The notes beneath the pieces are model-generated. The model was not told where the DNA came from and did no database searches. It saw only the letters and a list, made by a program, of their open reading frames with translations. From DASQBT01 sp963782495 (GTDB lineage Bacteria > Pseudomonadota > Gammaproteobacteria > Burkholderiales > Thiobacillaceae), in contig CAWAJU010000006.1 in NCBI GenBank assembly GCA_963782495.1, positions 556,101 through 620,100 of the forward strand: a stretch of DNA of 64,000 nt, given 5' to 3'. A program made the translations under genes and the position numbers. Positions 33,459 through 43,012 of the stretch are shown one piece after another. The stretch's first letter is position 1; the number at the start of each line of letters is the position of its first letter.

Positions 33459-34391
33459 TCATTGCTGTTCGAGCGCGGAGACAAAGCTGTCCGCCACATC
33501 AAACCCGGTTTGCGTACTGATTTCCACAAACCCCGTCGGGCTGGTGACGTTGATCTCGGTCAGACAGTCGCCAATGATGTCCAGTCCGACGAGAAACAGG
33601 CCGTAATCCTTCGCAAAGCCACCCACGGCCGCAGCGATTTCCCGGTCCCGTTCCGATAAAGCCTGGGCCACGCCGCGGCCGCCCGCCGCCAAGTTGCCGC
33701 GGGTTTCGCCTGCCAGGGGAATGCGCGCCAGCGCGTGGGGTACGGCCTTGCCGTTGATCAGCAGGACGCGCTTGTCACCATGGGCGATGGCTGGCAGATA
33801 CTTCTGCGCCATGATGGCATGGTCGCCATCTCGGGTCAGAGTCTCCAGGATGCTGTTGCGGTTGGGATCGGCCGGACGCAAGTGAAACACGCCGCTGCCA
33901 CCCATGGCATGCAAGGGCTTGACGATGATGTCACCGTGTTCGGCAAGGAAATCGCTAATCAGTCCTGCCTCAGCGCTGACCAGGGTGGGTGCGATGAATT
34001 GGGGAAAGCGGAAGATTGCCAGCTTCTCATTGAAATCGCGCAGGCTGGAGGGCCGATTGAACACCCGGGCGCCCTGGGATTCCGCGAGGGAGAGCAGATG
34101 GGTGGTCGCAAGATAATCCGTATCGACAGGCGGATCCTTGCGCATCAGCACCGCGTCAAATTCCGCCAGAGCGGCTTCCACCGGCGGATTGGCCGAGTAC
34201 CAGTTCGCGTCCGGCGAAAGCACCAGTTTGCTTGCCTTGGCGCTGACTCGGCCTTCGAGGCAAAAAACCTCCCGCTGTTCACAAGCCCATATCTCGTGGC
34301 CTCGCACTTGCGCAACGCGCATCATTGCCACGCTGGAATCCTTGTGGTGCTTGAGTCCAGGCAGGGGATCGACGATGTACAGCAGTTTCAT
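33459..34391 (-). CDS. gshB: Glutathione synthetase
   Basis: ATP-grasp ligase joining gamma-glutamylcysteine and glycine. The 310 residues include YIVDPLPGLKHHKDSS, FNRPSSLRDFNEKLAI, the ATP-binding IVKPLHAMGGSGVF, MAQKYLPAI, GDKRVLLINGK, RIPLAGETRGNLAAGGRG and the metal-binding EINVTSPTGF. It overlaps gshA at 34388-34391 (ATGA), so the two enzymes of glutathione synthesis are made from one transcript. Confidence 0.96.
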   Translation of the reverse strand: MKLLYIVDPLPGLKHHKDSSVAMMRVAQVRGHEIWACEQREVFCLEGRVSAKASKLVLSPDANWYSANPPVEAALAEFDAVLMRKDPPVDTDYLATTHLLSLAESQGARVFNRPSSLRDFNEKLAIFRFPQFIAPTLVSAEAGLISDFLAEHGDIIVKPLHAMGGSGVFHLRPADPNRNSILETLTRDGDHAIMAQKYLPAIAHGDKRVLLINGKAVPHALARIPLAGETRGNLAAGGRGVAQALSERDREIAAAVGGFAKDYGLFLVGLDIIGDCLTEINVTSPTGFVEISTQTGFDVADSFVSALEQQ

Positions 34392-35695
34392 GCAGTTGCA
34401 ATCACGCTGTCATGCGTCGCCAGTTCGTTGTAGGTTTCATCCAGCTCAATGCTGGCCGCCAGCATGGCCAGCCGGGCGATGACGCCGTAGGCATAGAACC
34501 GGTTGGGCGTGGCGTCCGGATTGAGGCTGCGGTCGGGCAACTGGCAAGAGGCCTCGAACGCCAGGGGCACGAAATGCATGCCCGGAGAATTGAGGTTTTC
34601 GTCCTGGCCGCGCCCGGTGTGGACGCGGTAGAAGCCCCCCACGACGAAGTGATCGACCATGTAGACCACGGGCTCAGCCACCGCTTCGTTAATGCTCTCG
34701 AAGGTGTACACGCCCTCCTGTATCAGCACTTGTGTGTTTTCCTGGCCCTCTTTGATCACCGCCATCTTGTTGCGCTGCTTGCGGTTCAGGTCCATTAAAT
34801 CTTCCGCCGATTTCACCGTCATGATGCCCATCCCGTAGGTGCCCGCATCGGCCTTCACGATGATGAAGGGCTCCTTGTCGATCTTGTATTCCTCATACTT
34901 GCTTCGAATCTTGTCCACCATGGCGTCCACCTTGTCGGCCAGACAGGCCACCCCCTGACGGGCCTGAAAGTCAATCTGGCCGCAATGTTCAAAGTAGGGG
35001 TCGATCAGCCACGGATCGATGTTCAGCAGCCGGCCGAATTCACCTGTCAGATGGGTATAGGAGGCAAAGTGGCGGGACTTGCGCCGCACATGCCAGCCCG
35101 CATACAGCGGGGGCATGATAGTTTGTTCTACGCCTTTCAGTACGTCGGGCACGCCGGCGGACAAATCGTTATTGAGCAGCACTGCACAGGGATCGAAATC
35201 CTTCAGGCCGATCCGCTTGTCATTGCGAATGATGGGTTCCAGGGTGAGCCGTCCGCCATCCGGCAACTCCAGCGTGGTGGGCTGGGTGATTTCCGGAATC
35301 AGCGTGCCGATCCGCACGACCAGTCCGGTCTGGCGCAGGATTCTGGCCAGGACCGCCACGTTCTGCAAATAGAAGCTGTTGCGGGTATGATTTTCCGGGA
35401 TCAGCAACAGTCGCTGGGCGTTGCCGCAGATCTTTTCCACCGCTCCCATGGCGGCATGGACGCACAAGGCCATGAAGGCCGGATTCAGATTGTTGAAGCC
35501 TCCGGGAAACAGGTTGGTGTCCACCGGCGCCAGCTTGAATCCGGCGTTGCGGATGTCGACCGACGTGTAGAAGGGCGCCGCGTGCTCCTGCCACTGCTGG
35601 CGAAACCAGTATTCGATCGCGGGTTGGGCGTCGAGTATGCGTTTCTCCAGTTCGTGAAGCGGGCCGACCAGTGCGGTGGTGAGGTGGGGAACCAT
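34388..35695 (-). CDS. gshA: Glutamate--cysteine ligase (proteobacterial GshA type)
   Basis: First enzyme of glutathione synthesis. The 435-residue protein belongs to the gshA form found in Betaproteobacteria and some Gammaproteobacteria (TIGR02049), which differs from the E. coli enzyme. Typical parts: YTSVDIRNAGFKLAPVDTNL, FPGGFNNLN, LLIPENHTRNSFY, IIVKADAGTYGMGIMTVKSA and VLIQEGVYTFE. The neighbour gshB overlaps its stop. It is divergent from trmL with about 100 bases between their starts. Confidence 0.94.
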   Translation of the reverse strand: MVPHLTTALVGPLHELEKRILDAQPAIEYWFRQQWQEHAAPFYTSVDIRNAGFKLAPVDTNLFPGGFNNLNPAFMALCVHAAMGAVEKICGNAQRLLLIPENHTRNSFYLQNVAVLARILRQTGLVVRIGTLIPEITQPTTLELPDGGRLTLEPIIRNDKRIGLKDFDPCAVLLNNDLSAGVPDVLKGVEQTIMPPLYAGWHVRRKSRHFASYTHLTGEFGRLLNIDPWLIDPYFEHCGQIDFQARQGVACLADKVDAMVDKIRSKYEEYKIDKEPFIIVKADAGTYGMGIMTVKSAEDLMDLNRKQRNKMAVIKEGQENTQVLIQEGVYTFESINEAVAEPVVYMVDHFVVGGFYRVHTGRGQDENLNSPGMHFVPLAFEASCQLPDRSLNPDATPNRFYAYGVIARLAMLAASIELDETYNELATHDSVIATA

Positions 35696-35799
35696 GGCGT
35701 GCTATTTCCGAGTGATATCGATATTCTAGGGCATGGCCGGAAATTGTAGTGGGTGGTTGTCCACTGTGCTCGTTCGAGGCAAGTCATACCGATACCCGA

Positions 35800-36267
35800 A
35801 TGTTTGACATCGTCTTATATCAGCCCGAAATCCCGCCCAATACCGGCAATCTCATCCGGCTTGCCGCCAATACCGGAAGCCGTCTGCATCTGGTCAAGCC
35901 GCTGGGCTTCAACCTGGGCGACAAGCAGATCATGCGGGCCGGGCTCGATTACCACGACATGGCCACGGTTACTGTGCATGAAGACTGGCCGGCGGCGAGA
36001 CGGGCGTTGCAAGCAAGCCGGTGGTGGGCCTTTACCACCAAGGCGGTGAGGGTCTACAGCGAAGCCGCATTCCAGCCTGGCGACGTGTTGCTGTTTGGAT
36101 CGGAAACTCGGGGCCTGCCTGCTGATTTGCTGGCGCAATTTGAGCCGGAGACGAAACTGAGGCTGCCAATGAAACAAGACTCGCGCAGCATGAACCTTTC
36201 CAATGCAGTCAGCGTGGTGGTCTATGAAGCCTGGCGACAGAACGGTTTCTCCGGGAGCATGGGCTGA
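35800..36267 (+). CDS. trmL: tRNA (cytidine(34)-2'-O)-methyltransferase TrmL
   Basis: A SPOUT methyltransferase that methylates the ribose of the wobble base in tRNA-Leu isoacceptors. It has 155 residues from ATG 35800, where homologues begin (MFDIVLYQPEIPPNTGN). The knot motifs are LFGSETRGLP and RLPMKQDSRSMNLSNAVSV. The open frame extends 17 codons upstream, but this part has no similarity. The 155 bases after the stop hold no gene I can support. Confidence 0.93.
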   Translation: MFDIVLYQPEIPPNTGNLIRLAANTGSRLHLVKPLGFNLGDKQIMRAGLDYHDMATVTVHEDWPAARRALQASRWWAFTTKAVRVYSEAAFQPGDVLLFGSETRGLPADLLAQFEPETKLRLPMKQDSRSMNLSNAVSVVVYEAWRQNGFSGSMG

Positions 36268-36422
36268 GCCGGTTCTCGATCGCTCGGACTTGCATTGGAA
36301 GCAGGAAGCGCGCTGGACGCATCCACTGCTGTTCGACCAAGACCGAGCTGGCAAGGTCGATGGCCAGGGGCGCGGACGAGTTGTAGCGCAGAGCGTGCGA
36401 TGCGCAGGCGCCCACTGGAGGC

Positions 36423-39400
36423 TCAGTGTACGTGCAGCCAGTCTATGAGGCCGTCCAGGGGAAGCGGCCGGCTGAGGTGGTAACCTTGCGCCTGGTCGCA
36501 TCCCATGCCTCTCAGCAAGTCCAGCGTCTCGGTGTTCTCCACGCCCTCGGCGATTACAAGAAGGCCCAGGCTGTGGGCCAGGGCGACCGTGGAGCGCACG
36601 ATGATCGCGTCCTGTGCGTTGTCGTTCATGCCCATGACGAATGAGCGGTCGATTTTCAGGGCGCTCAGCGGCAGACGGCGAAGATAGGCGAGCGAGGAAT
36701 AACCGGTACCGAAATCGTCGACCGCGATCTTCACTCCCATGTCCGCGATCTCCTGCAGCAGCGCGACTGAGCTATCGGGATCATGCATCAGTGCGGTTTC
36801 GGTAAGCTCCAGCTCGACTTCACGCTGAGGGACGTCATGTTTTGCGATGGCCTCTGCTAGCTTCGATACGCAATGAGCATCCATCAGATTCCGTACCGAC
36901 AGATTGATCGATACCGGTTGCGTATAGCCGAGTTCGCGCAGCCGGCGCTTGTCTGCCAAGGCTCGATCCATGACAGCGCGCGTGAAGGGATGGATGACAT
37001 CGTTCATTTCCACCAGGTGGATGAAGGCGCTTGGGTGCAGGATGCCCAGCCGTCCGTTCAACCAGCGCACCAGCGCTTCGAACCCGATCACCTGTCCGCT
37101 GGCAATGTCCAGCTTGGGCTGATAATGCAGGATAAGCTCGCCGCTCCGGACCGCCTCAACCAACTCGCCGGCAAGCGCGAGACGGTCCGGGCTGTAGTCG
37201 TCGAAGCTGCGATCGTAGACCACGACACCGGTTGTCAGCCTCTTTGCCTGGTACATTGCCACATCCGCTGCGCGCAGCAGCGCATGGCTGGTTTCGCCGT
37301 GTTCCGGGAAATAGGCCACGCCCACACTCACGCCGACCTGCAAGGCGATGCCTTCCACCATGAACGGGCGGCGTAGCGCGTCAACCGCCTGCCTGGCCGA
37401 TGCGATGGCATCGGCCTTGGCTGCCAGGCCGGTCAGCAATACGGCGAACTCGTCTCCCCCCAGTCGACAAACCAGTGCATCCTGTTGCGGAAGCGCGTGT
37501 TCCAGGCGCGGGCCGATGTGGGTCAGCAATTGATCGCCAAGGTGGTGCCCCAGGGTGTCGTTTATCTCCTTGAAGCGGTCAAGGTCCAGGAGCAGAAGCG
37601 CGGAATTCCCGTCCGTGCTGCGCCCGATGCGTTCCAAAAAATTTTCGTGCAGGACAGTGCGATTGGGCAAGCCGGTGAGACTGTCATGCGTGGCCTGAAA
37701 CGCCAGGCTGACTACATGGCGCGAATTGGCTATTGCCAGGGCGACGGTATTGCTGAAGGCGCTGAACGTTTCCAACTCCACGTCGCTAAATACCCGATGG
37801 TCAGCGTAGACCAGGTTCATGCTCCCCAATGGCTGTTCATGATAGATCATCGGAACGACGATACCGGAGTGCAAGCCAACGGCCACCATGGCATCCCGCA
37901 GCTCGGATTGCACACGCGCATCGTCTGCAAGATCGCTGCTGGTCAACAAGCGCCTGTTGGTCAGGGCCAGGCCGCTCAAGCTTCCCGTTACGGGAATACT
38001 GGCACCCAACTGCAGCAATCCATCCTCGAAACCTCGGCTTGCCGCCAGATTCATGTGTGTGCCACCCGGATCCAGCAGATAGATCGCGATATTTGGCGCA
38101 TGGCTCAGACCCAACAAGGCATCCATGGCTTCCTTCAGGATGTCGTCCAGATTCAGCGAGGCATGAAGGCGGTTGGAAAGCTGGTTGATGAGGCGCAGGT
38201 TTTCATTGCCTTCGATCAAAGCCTGGCGCGAGTGCACCAGTTCCGCCTCAGCCCTCTTGCGCTGGCTGATGTCGCGCACGGTGGCGAGGATGTGGGCCTG
38301 CTCGCCAATCGTCACAACATTCAACGTCACTTCAGCATCAAAAGGCGTGCCATCGTAGCGTTGGTGGCGCCATTCGAAGAACTGGGTTTCGCCACGGAAG
38401 CCCGCAGTGATTTTTTCTTGTGCCTTGGTCTTTGACAAGCTGCCATCCGGCTGGTACGCGGGAGAGTATCGATAAGGCGTTGCGCCTATGATCTGATCGC
38501 GCGTGCAACCGAACATCTCCAGGGTCGCCGGGTTGCATTCGACAAACTGGTCGCCCTTCATCAGGAAGATGCTGTCGCCTGCCCGCTCGAATAGGGTGCG
38601 ATAACGCGCCTCGCTGTCACGCAGGTCGGCCTCGGCCTGTTTCTGTTCGGACAGATCGGCCGCGATCCCCATGAATCCTTCAATTGTGCCGTCCGGGCCG
38701 TGCAGGGCGGTAATCGACAAGCGTACCGGAAAGCGGCTGCCATCCTTGCGCAGGTGAGTCCACTCCCGCTCTTCGGACTGGCCGCGCCGGGCCTTTGCAA
38801 CGAAAACGTCAAACCCGGATTCGATCGGTTCGCCCAGTTCCCGGCTGAGTCTGGCCGCATGCTGGCGCACTTCGCCGGGGTCGTGAAGGATGGCCGGGGT
38901 CGCCTTGCCTACCACCTCATCCGGAGAGTAGCCCAGCATGCGCTGCGCCGCGGCGTTGAAGCTGACGATGGTGCCGGACGTGTCAGTGGAAACGATGCTG
39001 TAATCCGCGCCATCCAGAACGGCTTGCTGCCAGGCCGAAAGATGGGCAACCGCGGCGTCGGATCTCGCTTGGAGCGCCAGGGAGCGTCGATACACCCAGG
39101 TACCGCCGAGGAGGAAGGCCAGCAGCAATAAGCTCGGTACGATCATTCGCTGCAGCCAGTCAATCTCGATGGTGCGCCAGGGAACGGAAACGTTCGCCCG
39201 CAGCCCATACTCGCCCATGCGTTCGTAGGCGAGGTAGTGCAGGCCGCCATTGCGCGGGAAATCAATTGTCATCACCCCGTGGTCGAAGCGGTTTCCGTCC
39301 AACTGCCGGATGATTTCTGGGTGGACAGGTTGGCCGTACCAGGCCTGGAGTTCTTCTTGCCGGGGCCCTACGGGCTGGGGGTAGAGATACTGGAAGTAGT

Positions 39401-40034
39401 CGTCGTCGCGCAGCAAGGCCATTTGAATATCCGGTGGCAGCGCCGCCGGGGCCAATAATGTGGTGCCGCCCTCGATGGAATAGCCCGCGGTCATCACCGC
39501 CACGGTTTGGCCGGCGCGGTCGATGATAGGGACGCGTACAGGGTTTACCCAGACTTTGAGCGGCTTCATGTAATACGGCCTGCCAAGCTGGAGGTGGCCG
39601 GATACAACGCTTGCCCGGAAGCTGTCGCTGGTTTCAGGTTGGCTCGACAGATCGGGTAAAGGTTTTCCGTCTGGGATGCCGCTAACCAGGACGAGTTGCC
39701 CGTCGGGTCTCGCCAGACCCAATCCTGCCATGCCGGGGTCGATCGATTTCATCCTTTCGATGAGCTCGCGCCCGCGCGCCGGCGACTGCAGCGCTCCCTG
39801 GGCGACCAGTTCACTGCCCAGGCCCCGCAGCACCAGTTCGTAGTTCTTCAGCGTGGTTCGCGTGTTATGCACCAGGGTGCTCTTGATGTAGAGCAGGCGC
39901 GTTTCAGCATCCCGTTTTGCCTCGACCCAGTCCTGAACGGCGGCGATGAAATAGGTCAGCAGGATGAATCCGGCCAGGGCAAGGAACAAGCCGCGCATGG
40001 GCCGAAAATCGCTGCGCGGCGGTGACGGATTCAT
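36423..40034 (-). CDS. PAS/GAF sensor with GGDEF and EAL domains
   Basis: A 1203-residue inner-membrane protein of c-di-GMP signalling. Order: TM helix (GLFLALAGFILLTYFIAAV), a periplasmic sensor region of about 250 residues, a second TM (MIVPSLLLLAFLLGGTWVY), two PAS domains, a GAF domain (INQLSNRLHASLNLDDIL to LAIANS), GGDEF and EAL. The diguanylate cyclase core is intact (CRLGGDEFAVLL), and the phosphodiesterase has FEALVRW, LELTETALM, AVDDFGTGYSSLAYL and IAEGVENTET. Both activities are therefore possible; which dominates cannot be read from sequence. It is monocistronic. I chose the ATG at 40032-40034 over a TTG 24 bases upstream. Confidence 0.93.
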   Translation of the reverse strand: MNPSPPRSDFRPMRGLFLALAGFILLTYFIAAVQDWVEAKRDAETRLLYIKSTLVHNTRTTLKNYELVLRGLGSELVAQGALQSPARGRELIERMKSIDPGMAGLGLARPDGQLVLVSGIPDGKPLPDLSSQPETSDSFRASVVSGHLQLGRPYYMKPLKVWVNPVRVPIIDRAGQTVAVMTAGYSIEGGTTLLAPAALPPDIQMALLRDDDYFQYLYPQPVGPRQEELQAWYGQPVHPEIIRQLDGNRFDHGVMTIDFPRNGGLHYLAYERMGEYGLRANVSVPWRTIEIDWLQRMIVPSLLLLAFLLGGTWVYRRSLALQARSDAAVAHLSAWQQAVLDGADYSIVSTDTSGTIVSFNAAAQRMLGYSPDEVVGKATPAILHDPGEVRQHAARLSRELGEPIESGFDVFVAKARRGQSEEREWTHLRKDGSRFPVRLSITALHGPDGTIEGFMGIAADLSEQKQAEADLRDSEARYRTLFERAGDSIFLMKGDQFVECNPATLEMFGCTRDQIIGATPYRYSPAYQPDGSLSKTKAQEKITAGFRGETQFFEWRHQRYDGTPFDAEVTLNVVTIGEQAHILATVRDISQRKRAEAELVHSRQALIEGNENLRLINQLSNRLHASLNLDDILKEAMDALLGLSHAPNIAIYLLDPGGTHMNLAASRGFEDGLLQLGASIPVTGSLSGLALTNRRLLTSSDLADDARVQSELRDAMVAVGLHSGIVVPMIYHEQPLGSMNLVYADHRVFSDVELETFSAFSNTVALAIANSRHVVSLAFQATHDSLTGLPNRTVLHENFLERIGRSTDGNSALLLLDLDRFKEINDTLGHHLGDQLLTHIGPRLEHALPQQDALVCRLGGDEFAVLLTGLAAKADAIASARQAVDALRRPFMVEGIALQVGVSVGVAYFPEHGETSHALLRAADVAMYQAKRLTTGVVVYDRSFDDYSPDRLALAGELVEAVRSGELILHYQPKLDIASGQVIGFEALVRWLNGRLGILHPSAFIHLVEMNDVIHPFTRAVMDRALADKRRLRELGYTQPVSINLSVRNLMDAHCVSKLAEAIAKHDVPQREVELELTETALMHDPDSSVALLQEIADMGVKIAVDDFGTGYSSLAYLRRLPLSALKIDRSFVMGMNDNAQDAIIVRSTVALAHSLGLLVIAEGVENTETLDLLRGMGCDQAQGYHLSRPLPLDGLIDWLHVH

Positions 40035-40279
40035 GCGTTCCGAACTATCCACAAGCAATCAGGCCTTTACGCAACACGCATTGATATCTGTAATCGCCAT
40101 TCCTGGCCAGGCGGTCAGGCAATCCCTCCCAGGGGTTTGCCGCGAAATGGGTACGGCGACCGGACTGTAGCCGGACCCGGGCGCGACAACAAGGCCATGC
40201 GTCCGAACTACCAGGCGGCCGGTTCGATTTCCGCGCTGCTCGGCGATGCAGTCTGATCGCTACGCTGCTCAGGCGGCGG

Positions 40280-41260
40280 CTAGAATTCAGATTTGATTTC
40301 GCGGCTGAGCAAGGCCTCTACCGCCTGACGTGCGGGCAGCTTGTCGAACAGGATGTGCTGGACCGCGCCGGTAATGGGCATGTCCACGCCGAGCTGATCA
40401 GCCAGCTTGATCGCTTCACGCGCCGTGTTGACCCCTTCGGCCACATGTCCGAGTTCCCCGAGTATCTCGGGCAGAGACTTGCCTTGGGCAAGCTTGAGTC
40501 CCACCTGGCGGTTGCGGGAAAGCTCGCCGGTGCAGGTGAGGATCAGGTCGCCCATGCCGGTCAGTCCCATGATGGTTTCGGCATGGCCGCCCAGGGCGGC
40601 GCCCAGGCGCGCCATTTCGGCAGCGGCTCGGGTGATGAGGGCAGCGCGGGCATTGTTGCCAAAGCCCAGGCCATCGGAAATGCCGGCGGCAATCGCCATG
40701 ACGTTTTTCAGCGCACCCCCCAGCTCCACGCCTATAACATCGGTGCTGGTGTAGATGCGCAGGCTGCCGCCGTGGAGTTCGCTCGCGACCATTGCGGCAA
40801 AGCTGCGGTCCTGGCTGGCCAGTGTCAGTGCAGCCGGCAAGCCTGCTGCCACTTCCTGGGCAAAACTGGGTCCGGACAGTACGCCGCGTGGAATTATGCC
40901 GGCGAGGGTTTCTTCCGCGACCTCATGAAGCCGTTTGCCGGTGCCCGGTTCGAGACCCTTGCATACCCAGATCAGTGGCCGTGCTTGCGACTCCAAAGCC
41001 TGCAACAAGGGGCGGAAGGCGGCCGCGGGTACCGCCACAATCAACAGGTCCGCAGCCTGGCAGGCGCCCGCGAGGTTGGATTCGAGCTTGATCGCGGATG
41101 GCAACGAACAGCCGGGCAAATAACGGCGGTTTTCCCGCTCCCGTACCATGCGCTGTATCTGTTCCGGATTTCGGCTCCAGAGTGTGACTTCATGGCGTGG
41201 TGCAAGGTGGATCGCCAGGGCTGTGCCCCATGCTCCCGCGCCAAGCACGGCAATCTTCAT
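40280..41260 (-). CDS. gpsA: NAD(P)-dependent glycerol-3-phosphate dehydrogenase
   Basis: Reduces dihydroxyacetone phosphate to sn-glycerol-3-phosphate for phospholipid synthesis. The 326 residues start with the Rossmann motif IAVLGAGAWGTALAIHLA. GVLSGPSFAQEVAAGLPAA, the catalytic region ELGGALKNVMAIAAGISDG and GLTGMGDLILTCTGELSRNR are complete. The ATG at 41258-41260 overlaps the stop of the SH3 gene (ATGA). It is the last gene of a long minus-strand run beginning near secB. Confidence 0.96.
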   Translation of the reverse strand: MKIAVLGAGAWGTALAIHLAPRHEVTLWSRNPEQIQRMVRERENRRYLPGCSLPSAIKLESNLAGACQAADLLIVAVPAAAFRPLLQALESQARPLIWVCKGLEPGTGKRLHEVAEETLAGIIPRGVLSGPSFAQEVAAGLPAALTLASQDRSFAAMVASELHGGSLRIYTSTDVIGVELGGALKNVMAIAAGISDGLGFGNNARAALITRAAAEMARLGAALGGHAETIMGLTGMGDLILTCTGELSRNRQVGLKLAQGKSLPEILGELGHVAEGVNTAREAIKLADQLGVDMPITGAVQHILFDKLPARQAVEALLSREIKSEF

Positions 41261-41706
41261 TGTCCCCAGATGTCCCGCAGGCTGATGTAAGCTTCGCCGC
41301 CCTCCGGGTGGCGGACTTTGACCCAGCCGGGTTCGCTGCTGGCGCCGGCGATTTCCAGCAGCACGCCCTCGCTGACGCGGAATCGGGCCGGGGCGTCGGG
41401 CCGGGGTTTCTCCAACGCGTAGGCAGTGGCGGCAGTGACCATGACGGCGGGCTTGCCCTGCGCCGCGGAGGCTTCTATCCATAACAGCGCACCGTCGTGG
41501 TCCCGCACCTTCAACCACTTATCTGTTCTCACCAGCACCTCGAGCGGGTAGCCGGCACCGACGACGGCGATCTTGGCGGCAGCTGACGACGGTGCATCGT
41601 ACAGAATCGCCGGCCGGCCGCTGGTGACATAATCAAAGCCCGCTTGAGCGGCCTGGGCACCTAGCAAGAAAGCAAGCGCCAAGGCAGCGGACAAGCCGCG
41701 AATCAA
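41257..41706 (-). CDS. Exported protein with two SH3-like domains
   Basis: A 149-residue protein with a signal peptide (IRGLSAALALAFLLGAQAAQA) and two bacterial SH3-like repeats: the first around PAILYDAPSSAAAKIAVV and KWLKVRDHDGALLWI, the second around YALEKPRPDAPARFRVSEG and GWVKVRHPEGGEAYI. It should sit in the periplasm and may bind peptidoglycan or protein. The start is uncertain: TTG at 41704-41706, 7 bases after the secB stop, gives the cleanest signal peptide. Genes of this type lie between secB and gpsA in many Betaproteobacteria. Confidence 0.8.
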   Translation of the reverse strand: MIRGLSAALALAFLLGAQAAQAGFDYVTSGRPAILYDAPSSAAAKIAVVGAGYPLEVLVRTDKWLKVRDHDGALLWIEASAAQGKPAVMVTAATAYALEKPRPDAPARFRVSEGVLLEIAGASSEPGWVKVRHPEGGEAYISLRDIWGQ

Positions 41707-41713
41707 CTGCGTA

Positions 41714-42193
41714 TCAATGAGGGGCGCCGGCCGCTTGCTGGGCCGCCTGCTGCTGTTGTTGTTGCATGAATAGCGCCTCGAAGTTGACCGGATTAAGCAA
41801 CAGAGGCGGGAAGCCCGCGCGCAGCACCACATCGGAAATGGTCTCGCGCAGGTAAGGGAAGACGATGTTGGGGCAACCGATGCCGAGTACCATGGGCATC
41901 TGTTCCTGAGGCACGCCTTGAATGCGGAAGATTCCGGCTTGGGTGGTTTCCACCAGAAACAGCGTCTTGTCCTGGATTTTAGCCGTGACCGTCGCAGTGA
42001 TGGCGACCTGATACATGTCGTCACCTATGTTGGTGCCTTGGGTATGAAGCTGCACATCCATCTGCGGCGTTTCACGTTCCAGAAACGCGGCAGGCGCGTT
42101 GGGCACCTCAACCGACAGGTCTTTTACGTAGATCTTTTCTATGTTGAACCCCATTTGGGCAGTTTGCTGCGCTGGCTGCTGTTCTTCGGCCAT
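41714..42193 (-). CDS. secB: Protein-export chaperone SecB
   Basis: A tetrameric cytoplasmic chaperone that keeps preproteins unfolded and delivers them to SecA. It has 159 residues. Conserved: NIEKIYVKDLSVEVPNAP, LFLVETTQAGIFRI and VFPYLRETISDVVLRAGFPP, the SecA-binding acidic stretch at the N-terminal half. The C-terminus has a glutamine run (MQQQQQQ) and an Ala/Gln tail. It lies with grxC, trxC and gpsA as commonly seen in this class. Confidence 0.96.
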   Translation of the reverse strand: MAEEQQPAQQTAQMGFNIEKIYVKDLSVEVPNAPAAFLERETPQMDVQLHTQGTNIGDDMYQVAITATVTAKIQDKTLFLVETTQAGIFRIQGVPQEQMPMVLGIGCPNIVFPYLRETISDVVLRAGFPPLLLNPVNFEALFMQQQQQQAAQQAAGAPH

Positions 42194-42265
42194 GAAAATT
42201 CCCCTCCAAAATTATGATGTGAAGGCCGTTGATACGGCCGCATGGCCGTCTATTCTAACCGAGGT

Positions 42266-42691
42266 TTATACGCCATGGGCGGCCAGCCAACGCTTGAGAT
42301 TGGCAGCGTCCATGGCACCCGCCTGACGGGCGATTTCCTGGCCGTTTCTGAACAGGGCCAAGGTAGGAATGCTACGGATGCCGTAACGGGCGGCCAGCCC
42401 CTGCTCCGTTTCGGTTTCCACCTTGGCAAAGCGGGCACGGGTAGCCAGTTCACCCGCAGTCTGCGCGAATACCGGCGCCATCATTTTGCAGGGACCACAC
42501 CAGGACGCCCAGAAGTCCACCACCACCGGCAGGCCGGAGCGGCTCACGAAGGTATCAAAGCTGGCACCGCTCAGTTCCACTGGACTGCCCGGGAGGAGCG
42601 GGCTGTGACACTTGCCGCAATTTGGCCGGTCCGCCAGCCGGTCATCCGGAACCCGGTTGACGGCGCCACAAACGGGGCAGGCTAATTCCAT
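42266..42691 (-). CDS. trxC: Thioredoxin 2 (TrxC) with N-terminal zinc motif
   Basis: A 141-residue thioredoxin. The N-terminal zinc ribbon has Cys5, Cys8, Cys25 and Cys28 (CPVCGAVN and CGKC), the mark of TrxC rather than TrxA. The active site is WASWCGPCKM with Cys65 and Cys68, and the cis-proline segment is SIPTLALF. In relatives TrxC answers oxidative stress and is redox sensitive through the zinc site. It lies between grxC and secB with 50- and 70-base spacers, so it may have its own promoter. Confidence 0.93.
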   Translation of the reverse strand: MELACPVCGAVNRVPDDRLADRPNCGKCHSPLLPGSPVELSGASFDTFVSRSGLPVVVDFWASWCGPCKMMAPVFAQTAGELATRARFAKVETETEQGLAARYGIRSIPTLALFRNGQEIARQAGAMDAANLKRWLAAHGV

Positions 42692-42742
42692 GGTGCATCT
42701 CCAAAGTCGGCTTATAAAAAAATGCGGCCGGCACAGCCGAAT

Positions 42743-43012
42743 TCAAGCGGCCAGGAGCGGATCAAGCTGGCCTGCGGCGTTGAGCGCGGACAAGTCGTCA
42801 AAGCCTCCCACGTGGTGGTCGCCGATGTAGATCTGCGGCACCGTGCGGCGGCCGGTGCGCTCCATCATTTCTGCACGCATCCCCGGTTGCAGGTCGATGC
42901 GAATCTTGTCGATCTGGCTCGCGCCCTTTGAGTTCAGCAGTTTCTCCGCCGCCACGCAATATGGGCAGACTGCAGTGCAGTACATGGTTATCTTGGCCAC
43001 AGCGACGCTCAT
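42743..43012 (-). CDS. grxC: Glutaredoxin 3 (GrxC)
   Basis: An 89-residue dithiol glutaredoxin with active site CPYC (Cys16, Cys19) in TAVCPYCVAAEKLLNSKG. TVPQIYIGDHHVGGFDDLSAL holds the glutathione-binding residues. The ATG at 43010-43012 overlaps the stop of the upstream rhodanese gene, so these two are coupled. The conserved order rhodanese-grxC-secB in Betaproteobacteria supports the call. Confidence 0.94.
   Translation of the reverse strand: MSVAVAKITMYCTAVCPYCVAAEKLLNSKGASQIDKIRIDLQPGMRAEMMERTGRRTVPQIYIGDHHVGGFDDLSALNAAGQLDPLLAA

Noticed and set aside
32383..33606. 407-codon plus-strand open frame opposite apbE
   Set aside because: ApbE motifs on the minus strand are complete; the plus frame has no recognisable domain.
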